From the NCBI RefSeq assembly GCF_024296685.1, contig NZ_CP100763.1, positions 930,001 to 994,000 of the forward strand: 64,000 bases of DNA, in the 5' to 3' direction. This document shows positions 45,150 to 52,325 of the stretch, one piece after another. The position numbers and the translations under genes are program-made. Below the pieces are notes generated by a model that was not told the DNA's origin, searched no databases, and worked only from the letters and a program-made list of their open reading frames with translations. Within the stretch, counting starts at the first letter, position 1. Every line of letters starts with the position of its first letter. This stretch comes from Natrinema marinum (GTDB lineage: Archaea; Halobacteriota; Halobacteria; Halobacteriales; Natrialbaceae).

Positions 45150-46154
45150 ATGAAACGATTCGGAGTTGCAGTCTCTCCACCGTATGTTTATCCGCTCATA
45201 ATATCTATCGCGTCGTTTCTACCTTATTATTATATGGTTGAGAATAATATGGAATATGCTGGATTGAAAGATATTTTTGCAGGGGTAGCCACAGCAACAC
45301 TAGGATCCTACATTACGATTCTTCTTGTTGAAAGGAGTTTTCGAGAGCAAGAAGAACATAGACGACAACGTATACAGGCTGCTGCCCTTCGGCAAATCCA
45401 AGGGAGTCTCAACAGCCATCTATCCTTCCTCTCAGAGATGTATATTGTGGCGTTGGAAGAATACCCTTCATCACCTCCGGCAAGTTATGCGGAATTATTT
45501 AACGGTGATTTTGATAAACAAGTTCAACTTCTCGACTTTGAAAGAAGCTATCCCACTGCTGGCGATGGTCCTAACCCAGATTGGTTTCAGATATCAGAGA
45601 ACGAAATATCAAATTTGCGAAACCAATTTGATAAAACGATAAACCAATATGCAGGACTAATGGAACCAGAACTTGTCGAAACCCTCCAAAGTATAAAGGA
45701 ATCAGAACTCACAAAATTTCTAACAGCCATTTCTGAAGCTAATATCAGAAAGCTTGATAGTGATTTTGGCGTTGATCGCCAATATACGGTCTTATTTGGA
45801 CACGATGACATAATAAGTAGCCATACTGATGCTGTTCTTAATTTGGTGCAGCGATATGAAGATGTCTCGATAGATATAACTCCAATAGAAGATCAAGGTG
45901 CTTGGCAAGATAATGTTACACCCCATGCCGGTAGTGCACGTGTCGAAAATAACCCTTCTGAAATGGAACATGTGATAGAGATAAAACAAAATATAGAGGA
46001 AGACGTGGTGAAGACCGGCGGGAAAACTGAAAAAGTGAGAAGAACTACAGCCCCGATGGACGAATACTCCCGCCGGGAGGTTCTTTATGGACTGATAGTA
46101 TTCTTCATCGGTATAACGATATCATTTGGTATACCACTTCTCGTATCCACTTAA
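45150..46154 (+). CDS. AT-rich accessory membrane protein, unknown
   Basis: A 334-aa protein with two N-terminal hydrophobic segments (about 12-30 and 40-60), a long charged coil-rich soluble part, and a C-terminal helix (about 310-330). Topology would place 240 residues in the cytoplasm. Codon use is AT-rich and unlike the neighbouring virion genes. I recognise no family. An effector for superinfection exclusion or defence is possible, but only inferred from its cargo-like place. Confidence 0.55.
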   Translation: MKRFGVAVSPPYVYPLIISIASFLPYYYMVENNMEYAGLKDIFAGVATATLGSYITILLVERSFREQEEHRRQRIQAAALRQIQGSLNSHLSFLSEMYIVALEEYPSSPPASYAELFNGDFDKQVQLLDFERSYPTAGDGPNPDWFQISENEISNLRNQFDKTINQYAGLMEPELVETLQSIKESELTKFLTAISEANIRKLDSDFGVDRQYTVLFGHDDIISSHTDAVLNLVQRYEDVSIDITPIEDQGAWQDNVTPHAGSARVENNPSEMEHVIEIKQNIEEDVVKTGGKTEKVRRTTAPMDEYSRREVLYGLIVFFIGITISFGIPLLVST

Positions 46155-46500
46155 ACAGTAACAGCAGTCTTTGTCCCAGCAATCCCTTCTCCACGAATGC
46201 TCGTCACTGCCAGCAACCATCTGGAGAATTCCGTCAGCATCATTACATAGATCTGGCTGATGCTACGGATTGGTCCCCTCTGGTTCTCTCTTTGCGAATA
46301 AGAGATTCTATCTTAGACCGCGGTACTTGCCTCGAGAATTAGTCCACCCACCAACCGACCACCCCAGTATGGTCGGGTCCGCGATCGTCACCAATTCACT
46401 AAACTACAAGCTAGAGAAGCGGCCGAAGCTCCTCCTTGTGGGGGCTGAGGCCGCTTCTCTTCTTCTTCTTCGCGTTGCATTGGATTACATTTCCGGAGGT
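46155..46500. other. space between convergent accessory genes
   Basis: About 346 bp with a hairpin terminator near 46413-46475. A short reading frame (about 46270-46536) crosses the hairpin and reads into the opposite gene, and I do not believe it. No other signal is seen. Confidence 0.45.
46413..46475 (+). terminator. hairpin terminator of the virion-side transcript
   Basis: A perfect 12-bp inverted repeat (46413-46424 AGAGAAGCGGCC; 46449-46460 GGCCGCTTCTCT) with a 24-nt loop is followed by a pyrimidine run (TCTTCTTCTTCTTC). It lies between converging genes, where a terminator is expected. Confidence 0.6.
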
Positions 46501-47148
46501 CTACCTGCTACGGGATGCCTCTATTTCCCTTTCTAAACGTTCGTCCAAATAGAATTTTATGATCACATATAGTAATGCTAGAGCCACAAACACTACCATT
46601 ATCGTTATAAGTCCGTATAGGGGGATCAGGTCAACAGTTCGTCCCCCGATCATAACTTCAGCTGGCAAGGTTGGAATGGCATACTGAAATACAACGACCA
46701 GTGTCAAGCCGACAGGTGAGAGCCCCTGGGCGAAAAGCTTGATGAGTTTTCTGATCTGCTTGTGTTCGTCAACAAGATTAGAGTGGTGGCCCAACACTAG
46801 CGTGACAGTAGACATAATAAGAACAGCAGTTAGAATAGATATCTGTTGGAGATATGCCCAGTACATGGATAGCATAAGAAATGCTCCTAGATATGCGGAT
46901 CTAATACTGTGTTTCTCCGATATAGATGGTTTAGCTAAATAATGGCCTGTAGAAACACCAATCAAGTAAGATACAAATAGTGGTTTGTACGTCTGTAGTG
47001 ACGGTGGTTTGCTTGATTCAGCCTGAATATATATCCCGCCGGCAGCCAGCATAGCAATAAAACCCATTCCTGCCAACATCGCCGCCAAGTTCAAACCATC
47101 AAAAAGATCATATTCATCATCAGATTTACTTTCATTCTGACTACTCAT
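46501..47148 (-). CDS. AT-rich six-helix membrane protein
   Basis: About 215 aa from the ATG at 47148 (MSSQNESKSDDEYD); an in-frame start at 47175 would add nine residues. Six hydrophobic segments are spread through the protein, with a charged C-terminus (DERLEREIEASRSR). No family recognised. AT-rich like the other accessory genes of this element. It is on the opposite strand, so it can be expressed independently of the virion block, as lysogenic-state cargo would be. Confidence 0.55.
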   Translation of the reverse strand: MSSQNESKSDDEYDLFDGLNLAAMLAGMGFIAMLAAGGIYIQAESSKPPSLQTYKPLFVSYLIGVSTGHYLAKPSISEKHSIRSAYLGAFLMLSMYWAYLQQISILTAVLIMSTVTLVLGHHSNLVDEHKQIRKLIKLFAQGLSPVGLTLVVVFQYAIPTLPAEVMIGGRTVDLIPLYGLITIMVVFVALALLYVIIKFYLDERLEREIEASRSR

Positions 47149-47253
47149 TTCCAGCCTACTATAGGCAGCAGACATTTAGTATATTTGGTTTCACAGATCC
47201 AAATCGGTTACTGACACTAGATCGTTCCCTTCAATCTAGTATTTAAAGCAATC

Positions 47254-48279
47254 TTACTCAGCGAACTCGATATTAGTGTATTTGAATGGATATGTTCTTA
47301 CACTCTCCTCACTGCAGTAGTCAGCTAACTCTCTTACGGGCGTCTGTTCCCAATCAGAACCGTTCTCAGTAAGTTGCTCAACGAAAACAACGTTGACTGC
47401 TTCATATCCTCTCTCTTCTGGATCGAGTCGCTCCGTCACAAGGCCAGTGCTTGGGTCTTCGTCTTCTGTCTTGACGACTCGATCTCCTGGCTCAAAGGGG
47501 TTCTTCGCTAACTCCAGATTCGAGTACTTGTACGGATACGTTCGTATGTTCTGATCGTCGCAGTACGATGCGAGCTTAGCGGGGTGGATATCTCTCCAAT
47601 CCCCTGGTCCCTCATCAAGTTGCGGAACGAACGCTACGTTGACCGCTTCGTAGCTCAACTTCTCTGGCGGCAGTCGCTCAATCACAACGGCAGTGTCCGA
47701 GTCCTCCTCTTCTACCTTCACGACCCGATCGCCGGGTGTAAATGGATTCTTCGGGTTCTGCTTCATTTGGGCAGTGCTCGGCCCGAGTTCGATCAGTTCG
47801 TTCATCGGTCGAGCTGCGAGGTGGTCCAGTTTGTCCGGCTCGTCGCCAGAATATTCCTCCTGCGTTTCCGCCTTCGATTTCAGCGTCTCCACGCGCTCCC
47901 AGCCGAGTAGAATCAGGGCATCTTCGTTATCCCGATGCCACGCCATCACGATGATATCATCTTGGTCGTCCGTCTCGAGCATTCGCTCTGGCAGAAATGC
48001 AGAGACGTCACGCGAAGTCTTCACATCTACTTCGTAGCCGAACACCTCGAAGTCGTAACCAGAGAAGCTCTCTGGGTTACACCTTCGGATAGCGTACTCG
48101 TTTTCCCAATCCCACATCTCCACCGGGATAAATTCTCGACAGAATCGCTCGAACGCCATTTCCCCCAGATTTCCGATTCGCTTCACATCAACGTCGCCTG
48201 CGTTCGTTTCCGTGACCTGCTTCAGCGCTTGATGATGTGCCCGTTCCTGATCGATTTCGTCCGGAGTATATCGATACAT
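47254..48279 (-). CDS. PD-(D/E)XK nuclease-like protein with tandem C-terminal modules
   Basis: A 341-aa protein. Residues about 33-95 show a restriction-endonuclease-like core: GNLGEMAFERFC (helix Glu), GYDFEV (Asp) and EVDVKTS (D-x-K), the order of PD-(D/E)XK enzymes. After it come two copies of an 80-residue module, each starting NPFxPGDRVVK and ending YPYKYSNLELA or YPFKYTNIEFA. The modules differ at many places, so the duplication is old. Expressed on the minus strand with the regulator, it is a candidate anti-virus or anti-plasmid nuclease of the lysogen; function inferred. Confidence 0.65.
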   Translation of the reverse strand: MYRYTPDEIDQERAHHQALKQVTETNAGDVDVKRIGNLGEMAFERFCREFIPVEMWDWENEYAIRRCNPESFSGYDFEVFGYEVDVKTSRDVSAFLPERMLETDDQDDIIVMAWHRDNEDALILLGWERVETLKSKAETQEEYSGDEPDKLDHLAARPMNELIELGPSTAQMKQNPKNPFTPGDRVVKVEEEDSDTAVVIERLPPEKLSYEAVNVAFVPQLDEGPGDWRDIHPAKLASYCDDQNIRTYPYKYSNLELAKNPFEPGDRVVKTEDEDPSTGLVTERLDPEERGYEAVNVVFVEQLTENGSDWEQTPVRELADYCSEESVRTYPFKYTNIEFAE

Positions 48280-48323
48280 ACTATCGGAGATAACTGCTGG
48301 ATCTAGTTAGATAAATAAAAAGT

Positions 48324-48596
48324 CTATCTATCCTCAATCTCACTCACGTCGAGATCTCCCTCGAGCCACGACCGGCCTTTGTCGGTTATGACGTAGTATC
48401 CAGAGTCGTCTACCTTCTCGGTGAGCCCGTACTCCGTGAGACGATTCAGCCGTCTCTTTACTGTAGATCGATGAGGCGAAGCCCGTTCTTCGTATTCTAA
48501 GTTGAACAGGATAACGCGTGGTGGTAGGGCCTTACCGCTCTCACATAGCACTTCTAAGATTGGCCCATCGTACTCGCTCCACCAGCTCGGTTGCAC
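48324..48596 (-). CDS. winged-helix regulator (repressor-like)
   Basis: A 90-aa winged-helix protein (SPHRSTVKRRLNRLTEYGLTEKV is the recognition region, then a wing YYVITDKG). Small proteins of this kind act as repressors in haloviruses such as phiH. It lies beside the repeat-rich control region, divergent from the integrase, which is the usual place of a lysogeny switch. It precedes the nuclease-like gene on the same strand, 44 bp away. Confidence 0.75.
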   Translation of the reverse strand: MQPSWWSEYDGPILEVLCESGKALPPRVILFNLEYEERASPHRSTVKRRLNRLTEYGLTEKVDDSGYYVITDKGRSWLEGDLDVSEIEDR

Positions 48597-48663
48597 ACTG
48601 AACTGGTTGTTTTCCGATGGCTAAATAATCAGGAGTATTATGGGTAATACGATTTGATGCATG

Positions 48664-48714
48664 TTGCAACGATTAGGGTTACCTTTATCGGCTTTGCAAC
48701 GAGAAGGGTTACCT
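48664..48714. repeat. pair of 21-bp direct repeats, 30 bp apart
   Basis: TTGCAACGATTAGGGTTACC-T (48664-48684) and TTGCAACGAGAAGGGTTACC-T (48694-48714) match at 19 of 21 places. The start-to-start distance of 30 bp is close to three turns of the helix, so two protein dimers could bind on one face. They lie about 70-120 bp upstream of the regulator start and 390 bp before the integrase. Confidence 0.8.
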
Positions 48715-48752
48715 ACGGAAGCTATACGCGGTCCTGACTGTCACAGGCCCGT

Positions 48753-48899
48753 ATCGGAAACGGCCCGGTGCTGGGACACCGGTCCGTGAGAAGCTTCCGA
48801 AACCCGACTACGGAAGCATGAGAAACAATACGCACACGGTGCTTAAACGCCCCGTTTGGCGGTTTCGGAAGGTTATCGGAAAATCGGAAACGACCCGGT
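48753..48899. repeat. pair of 17-bp direct repeats
   Basis: ATCGGAAACGGCCCGGT (48753-48769) recurs as ATCGGAAACGACCCGGT (48883-48899) with one change. Between them lie further TCGGAA and CGGAAGC elements. Possible binding sites for the integrase, Orf helper proteins or the Rep protein. Confidence 0.65.
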
Positions 48900-49105
48900 T
48901 AAGGCTAAGTGTAGCTGGCACTGAATTACATCAACACCGACGGACAACAGCCGCGCGCGCCCCCTGGACCAACAAACGGCGCGCGCAGCTCGTCCGCGGT
49001 CCCAAGAGTGAGACCATGCACGACTGCACGCTTCACCCCGGTAAGAGTATCGACTGTTCAGAGACTTCCGCCGAGTGCAATCTTGATGGAGGTCGATCGC
49101 GGTGA
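48818..49105 (+). CDS. small basic ORF coupled to the integrase (uncertain)
   Basis: A 95-aa reading frame (MRNNTHTVLKRPVW) whose TGA overlaps the integrase GTG as GTGA; a shorter form from the ATG at 49016 (MHDCTLHPGKS) is also possible. The stop/start overlap is the main support. The peptide is very basic, unlike host proteins, which could mean DNA binding or no gene at all; the frame also runs through repeats. SNJ2 integrase works with two small partner proteins, so a helper gene beside the integrase would fit. Confidence 0.35.
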   Translation: MRNNTHTVLKRPVWRFRKVIGKSETTRLRLSVAGTELHQHRRTTAARAPWTNKRRAQLVRGPKSETMHDCTLHPGKSIDCSETSAECNLDGGRSR

Positions 49106-50190
49106 CGCCTCCTCGAGCCCACGGCGACCAGAACGCCCCAGATCTCGAGATTCCCGAAGCGATCGACCTCTTCATCACCCGGAACAGACCGGACTGGAAA
49201 GGAGAGACGGCGCGGACGTATCGGAAATCGCTCGACACCTTCGAGAAGTTCGCTGAGGACGAGGAACTTGACACGATCTCGGATCTCGAGATGTGGCGAG
49301 TCGGCCAGTTCACTGACTGGCTGATTCAACAGGACTACGCGCGCGTAACCGTCCAGAGTAAACAGAAACAGGCCCGGCGCTGGCTCAAGTGGCTCGAGTC
49401 GCAGGGCTACCTGCGAATCGGAACGCATCTGGCGATCGAGCCGTTGCAACTCGAAGACAGCGAACAGACGAGTTCCGATATCCTGCGCCCGAAGACCCTT
49501 CGAGAGTTCCTGACGTTCTACCGCGACTCCATGCAGTGGCGCGCGAAGAGACGGCACGCGCTCCTGGAGGTGATCAGTCACACCGGAGGTCGCCGTTCGT
49601 GCATCCGATCGCTCGATGTCAGCGACTACGATCCTGATGCCCGGACGCTGAAATTCCTCAACCGCCCGGAAAGCGGAACTCGGCTGAAGCGTGGTGACTC
49701 CCATCAACGGAAGGTGGTCCTCTCGGAGAAGCCGAACGAGGTCCTTCACGAGTTCGTCGAGCGGGAACGAGTCGACGTACACGATGAGACGGGCCGTCGC
49801 CCCCTTTTCGCCAGCCGCCAGGGTCGGCCGGCGAGAAGCACCATCACGAACTGGATCTATCAGGCGACGCTGCCGTGCGTGATGCGCGAGTGTCCGCACA
49901 ATCGGCAGCGTCACAACTGCCGGTGGACTGCACAAACGGAAGCCAGCAAGTGCCCTTCGTCGACGTCACCCCATCCGGCCCGTCGCGGCAGCATTACGTG
50001 GCAACTGAACATCGGTCGTTCGATTCAGGACGTTGCCGATCGAGCAGCAACGACGCCGGACGTGATTCGCCGGTACTACGACCGGCCCGATCTCGACGAG
50101 GATCTTCGTCGACGGATCACCGACTTCGATGGCATCGACATCTGCGAGCATAGCGATCCGACCGACATCGACGTGGAGGTGGATTCATGA
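49102..50190 (+). CDS. tyrosine integrase, SNJ2 type
   Basis: A 362-aa site-specific recombinase. The N-terminal SAM-like DNA-binding domain covers residues about 15-105; the catalytic domain has Arg164 in TGGRRS, His291-x-x-Arg294 in SPHPARRG and the nucleophile Tyr at 325/326 in IRRYYDRPD. Between them are four Cys (CVMRECPHNRQRHNC then SKCPSS), a zinc site known in haloarchaeal integrases. It would join attP to the tRNA-Trp end. The GTG at 49102 gives VTPPRAHG; no ATG fits better. The stop is 45 bp before attR. Confidence 0.9.
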   Translation: MTPPRAHGDQNAPDLEIPEAIDLFITRNRPDWKGETARTYRKSLDTFEKFAEDEELDTISDLEMWRVGQFTDWLIQQDYARVTVQSKQKQARRWLKWLESQGYLRIGTHLAIEPLQLEDSEQTSSDILRPKTLREFLTFYRDSMQWRAKRRHALLEVISHTGGRRSCIRSLDVSDYDPDARTLKFLNRPESGTRLKRGDSHQRKVVLSEKPNEVLHEFVERERVDVHDETGRRPLFASRQGRPARSTITNWIYQATLPCVMRECPHNRQRHNCRWTAQTEASKCPSSTSPHPARRGSITWQLNIGRSIQDVADRAATTPDVIRRYYDRPDLDEDLRRRITDFDGIDICEHSDPTDIDVEVDS

Positions 50191-50366
50191 GCGCGTCTAC
50201 TTCGGGCGAAAAGGCGGAATCGGCACGTCCGAACACCCTCCGACCCCATATTCTCGCCGCACACAAACTCTCGAGCAGCGTAGTCGTCCCGTGGTCGAAT
50301 TCCCCCCCCACTCGGATCGAGAAAAGCGTCGTGACTCTGACTCGGATACCCAAAGACCTATGCTGA
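50187..50366 (+). CDS. small ORF overlapping integrase stop and crossing attR (uncertain)
   Basis: A 59-aa reading frame beginning MSASTSGEKAESARPNTLRP; its ATG overlaps the integrase TGA (ATGA), like the other coupled genes of this element. It reads through the 13-bp core at 50236-50248 into chromosomal DNA. In the excised circle the same frame would join to 36165 and end after 46 residues, so integration would change its C-terminus. No domain recognised; it may be a chance frame. Confidence 0.3.
   Translation: MSASTSGEKAESARPNTLRPHILAAHKLSSSVVVPWSNSPPTRIEKSVVTLTRIPKDLC
50236..50248 (+). other. attR: second copy of the core repeat
   Basis: CCCTCCGACCCCA, identical to the tRNA-Trp 3' end at 36152-36164. 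Only these 13 bases match, so this is a remnant made by integration, not a second tRNA. It marks the right end of the provirus. Confidence 0.85.
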
Positions 50367-50386
50367 TATTCTTGTCTCAGTAGGGT

Positions 50387-50509
50387 ATGGTCCGGTATCC
50401 TGATGGGAGATGTTCTCGCTGTGGCGAAAGAACGTTCGCTCGAGTGAACGACTCTGAGTGGTGCCCCAACTGTGTACAACTCCGCGAAATGGGGTTCACC
50501 GATCGATAG
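50387..50509 (+). CDS. 40-aa small zinc-finger protein
   Basis: A 40-aa protein, MVRYPDGRCSRCGERT then WCPNCVQLREMG, with two CxxC knuckles 24 residues apart. Haloarchaea encode many such one-domain zinc proteins with CPxCG-type sites, several of which affect swarming, biofilm or stress. It lies just outside attR on the chromosome side, so before integration it was the gene downstream of tRNA-Trp. Confidence 0.65.
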   Translation: MVRYPDGRCSRCGERTFARVNDSEWCPNCVQLREMGFTDR

Positions 50510-50601
50510 GGTGAACGAGTAGAGTCGTCTGTCCGATTCCGCTCTGCAGTGCCACACTCGGTTGCTGTATCCGGCGATGGAGTAGTGCTTCTCGCCGAAG
50601 T

Positions 50602-50808
50602 CTAGTTCCCGCCGTTCTCGACACGTTCGAAAAAGCCCTGTCTGTGGCGAATTTCGCCCTCGTCGTTGAGGGTCGAGATCGCACGGCTGATCTCTGTGTC
50701 AGCGTATCCGTATTTCTCCGCGAGGGTCTCTCTGAGCGACTTGTGGGTGTGGCGTTCGGCCTCGAGTTCCGAGAGCAGTCGCTCTCTCAGGCGGTCGGAG
50801 GTGCTCAT
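50602..50808 (-). CDS. small winged-helix protein
   Basis: A 68-aa protein. LRERLLSELEAERHTHKSLRETLAEKYGYADTEI and RAISTLNDEGEIRHRQG read as a compact winged helix. Possibly a transcription regulator of the neighbouring GDT1-type gene on the same strand, whose stop is 103 bp upstream of this start. Confidence 0.65.
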   Translation of the reverse strand: MSTSDRLRERLLSELEAERHTHKSLRETLAEKYGYADTEISRAISTLNDEGEIRHRQGFFERVENGGN

Positions 50809-50911
50809 TGAATCACCTCTAGTAGACGCCCGACGCAGGTATCAGTTACTCCGCATCGACTGGACCACCAGCGGTCGGCTACGCCGGTCGGATAACGTGA
50901 CTCCGTCGCCC

Positions 50912-51607
50912 TTACAGAAACGCCAGCAACACGGACGAGATACCCTCGACGATCGTCTCCCAGACCGAGAACCCGGTCACCAACTGCAGGATCGTATCGA
51001 GCCCGAAAAACAGGAAGAGACCTGCGCCGGCGAAATGAGCTAACCGGGCGTCGAACCGGTGGGAGAAGTGGTGGAAGAAGAGGGCGTTCGCGATGCTCAC
51101 GGGGATGATCGCGAGCATCTCGCCGGCCCAGATGGCGGGGCGAGCGCCGTACTGGACGGCGAGCCCGATGGTGACGAGTTGGGTCTTGTCGCCGAACTCC
51201 CCTGCGGTCATCAGGAGGAAGATCGGGACGAACCCGCGGAGATACGGCGGGACATCGTAGCCGCGGATCGAGACATCGATCGACTCGGCAGCCGGGACGC
51301 CGCCGTTGGTTGCGACGACTCGCGCGTTCCGATCGGGGGCCGACCGGACGAGCAACGCGGCGAAGAGCAAGAACAGCGCGGCCGTGATCGCGTCCAGATA
51401 TACGGGCGCGAGCACGCCCTTGATCGCCGCGCCGAAGAGGATCTCGAGGGTCGTCCAGCCGGCGAAGGCACTCCCCGCGGCGGCGACCACGATCCACGGA
51501 TTGTAGCGGGTCGAGAGCCCCGCGATGATGAACTGGACTTTTTCGCCGGGCAACACCGAGAGCTGGAGGACAAACGCGATAATCAGGAGTTCGACCCAGC
51601 CGGTCAT
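50912..51607 (-). CDS. GDT1/TMEM165 (UPF0016) family cation exchanger
   Basis: A 231-aa membrane protein with six or seven helices. The family carries two E-x-G-D-(K/R)-(S/T) motifs; the second is intact (AGEFGDKTQL) but the first reads PGEKVQF, lacking the Asp. The family moves Mn2+ or Ca2+ against H+ in eukaryotes and bacteria. An altered first motif may be typical of this group. The ATG at 51607 (MTGWVELLIIAF) fits. Confidence 0.85.
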   Translation of the reverse strand: MTGWVELLIIAFVLQLSVLPGEKVQFIIAGLSTRYNPWIVVAAAGSAFAGWTTLEILFGAAIKGVLAPVYLDAITAALFLLFAALLVRSAPDRNARVVATNGGVPAAESIDVSIRGYDVPPYLRGFVPIFLLMTAGEFGDKTQLVTIGLAVQYGARPAIWAGEMLAIIPVSIANALFFHHFSHRFDARLAHFAGAGLFLFFGLDTILQLVTGFSVWETIVEGISSVLLAFL

Positions 51608-51901
51608 GCGTCGGCGGCGTCGGAGACGAGCGCGCGTCGGTCCACGACACTACTCATACAGTGGTTTAGATACGTCTAACGTATAGTGGTTGTGGGGCGA
51701 AACAGTTGGCGGTCGACGAGCGGCGGCCGCGATCGATCGGCGGAAGGCGCGTTTCGGTTACCTGCGGAACACGTCGACGAACCGGTGATGGCCCTCGTGA
51801 TGGATACGACCAACCGGTGGCAAACCAGGCGGTCCGGTTCTCGCTGGCGCTCCGTGGAGGAAACTGGATCGCGGAGCCGGAAAGCGAGATCGATCCGCGC
51901 T

Positions 51902-52111
51902 TCACTGTTGTTCCGCATCGATGCTGTTGAGCTCGTGCCAGATGCCGATGAGCACGCCCACGAAGAGCAGGACGAGCACGGCGAGGCCGAGGTTCTCCAC
52001 CCAGCCCCCCGTCCCGGCGACGATGAAGCCGCCGAACCACGCGACGATGAAGGTTCCGAGGCCGCCGCCGGCGATGAGCAGTATCATGAGGCGGTCAGTG
52101 TACTCTCCCAT
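51902..52111 (-). CDS. small two-helix membrane protein
   Basis: A 69-aa protein with two hydrophobic segments (about 8-30 and 40-60) separated by a Gly-rich turn. No family recognised. It lies in a row of small membrane genes between the GDT1-type and SPW genes. The spaces on either side (51608-51901 and 52112-52325) hold nothing else that I can support. Confidence 0.7.
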   Translation of the reverse strand: MGEYTDRLMILLIAGGGLGTFIVAWFGGFIVAGTGGWVENLGLAVLVLLFVGVLIGIWHELNSIDAEQQ

Positions 52112-52325
52112 ACTCTGGCGGTAGGACCTGAGTAGGATAAGGGGCCAGCCTGAATTGGCCTGACTCGAGTCGGCGGGCGGTTCCGCTGGGTTCCGACTCG
52201 GCCGTCTCCGTCGGATTCCGACGCCCGCTCTCGGACCACGTTCGACCCGCTCGACGTTTCACAGATATACCAGATTCGAAACATTATCGATGCTCTCAAA
52301 TATCTGGCGCCCGCAATCTTCACGT

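Larger units (their letters stand above)
48597..49101. promoter_or_regulatory. repeat-rich control region between regulator and integrase
   Basis: About 505 bp. It carries a 21-bp direct repeat at 30-bp spacing, a 17-bp direct repeat 130 bp apart, several copies of CGGAAGC/GCTTCCG and a small hairpin (GGCCCGGTGCTGGGACACCGG, 48763-48783 region). A short reading frame (48818-49105) covers its right half. This is the likely switch, or recombination control, of the provirus. Confidence 0.55.
36152..50248 (+). mobile_element. integrated pleolipovirus-type provirus
   Basis: About 14.1 kb bounded by a 13-bp direct repeat, one copy being the 3' end of tRNA-Trp. Inside, in order: HNH, small Cys protein, HUH replication protein, virion membrane and spike block, P-loop NTPase, accessory genes, winged-helix regulator, tyrosine integrase. 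The block (small protein, four-helix membrane protein, spike with signal peptide and C-terminal anchor, two membrane proteins, NTPase) has the order of the Pleolipoviridae, and the tRNA-end integration with a short core repeat resembles the temperate member SNJ2. All needed genes look intact, so it may be able to excise. The family placement is from gene order and motifs, not a database search. Confidence 0.85.

Noticed and set aside
46270..46536. 88-aa frame between the convergent accessory genes
   Set aside because: It crosses the hairpin terminator and enters the opposite gene; no start signal and no recognisable domain.
48664..48900. CRISPR array
   Set aside because: Repeats occur only as pairs, of two different kinds, without regular spacers or cas genes; they look like protein-binding sites.
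50236..50248. Second tRNA gene or tRNA fragment gene
   Set aside because: Only 13 bases match tRNA-Trp, with no other arm present; it is the remnant attachment core.
50805..51650. 281-aa minus-strand frame over the GDT1-type gene
   Set aside because: It is a different frame on the same strand as the exchanger, which has clear helices and the EFGDKT motif; this frame is Arg-rich without hydrophobic segments.
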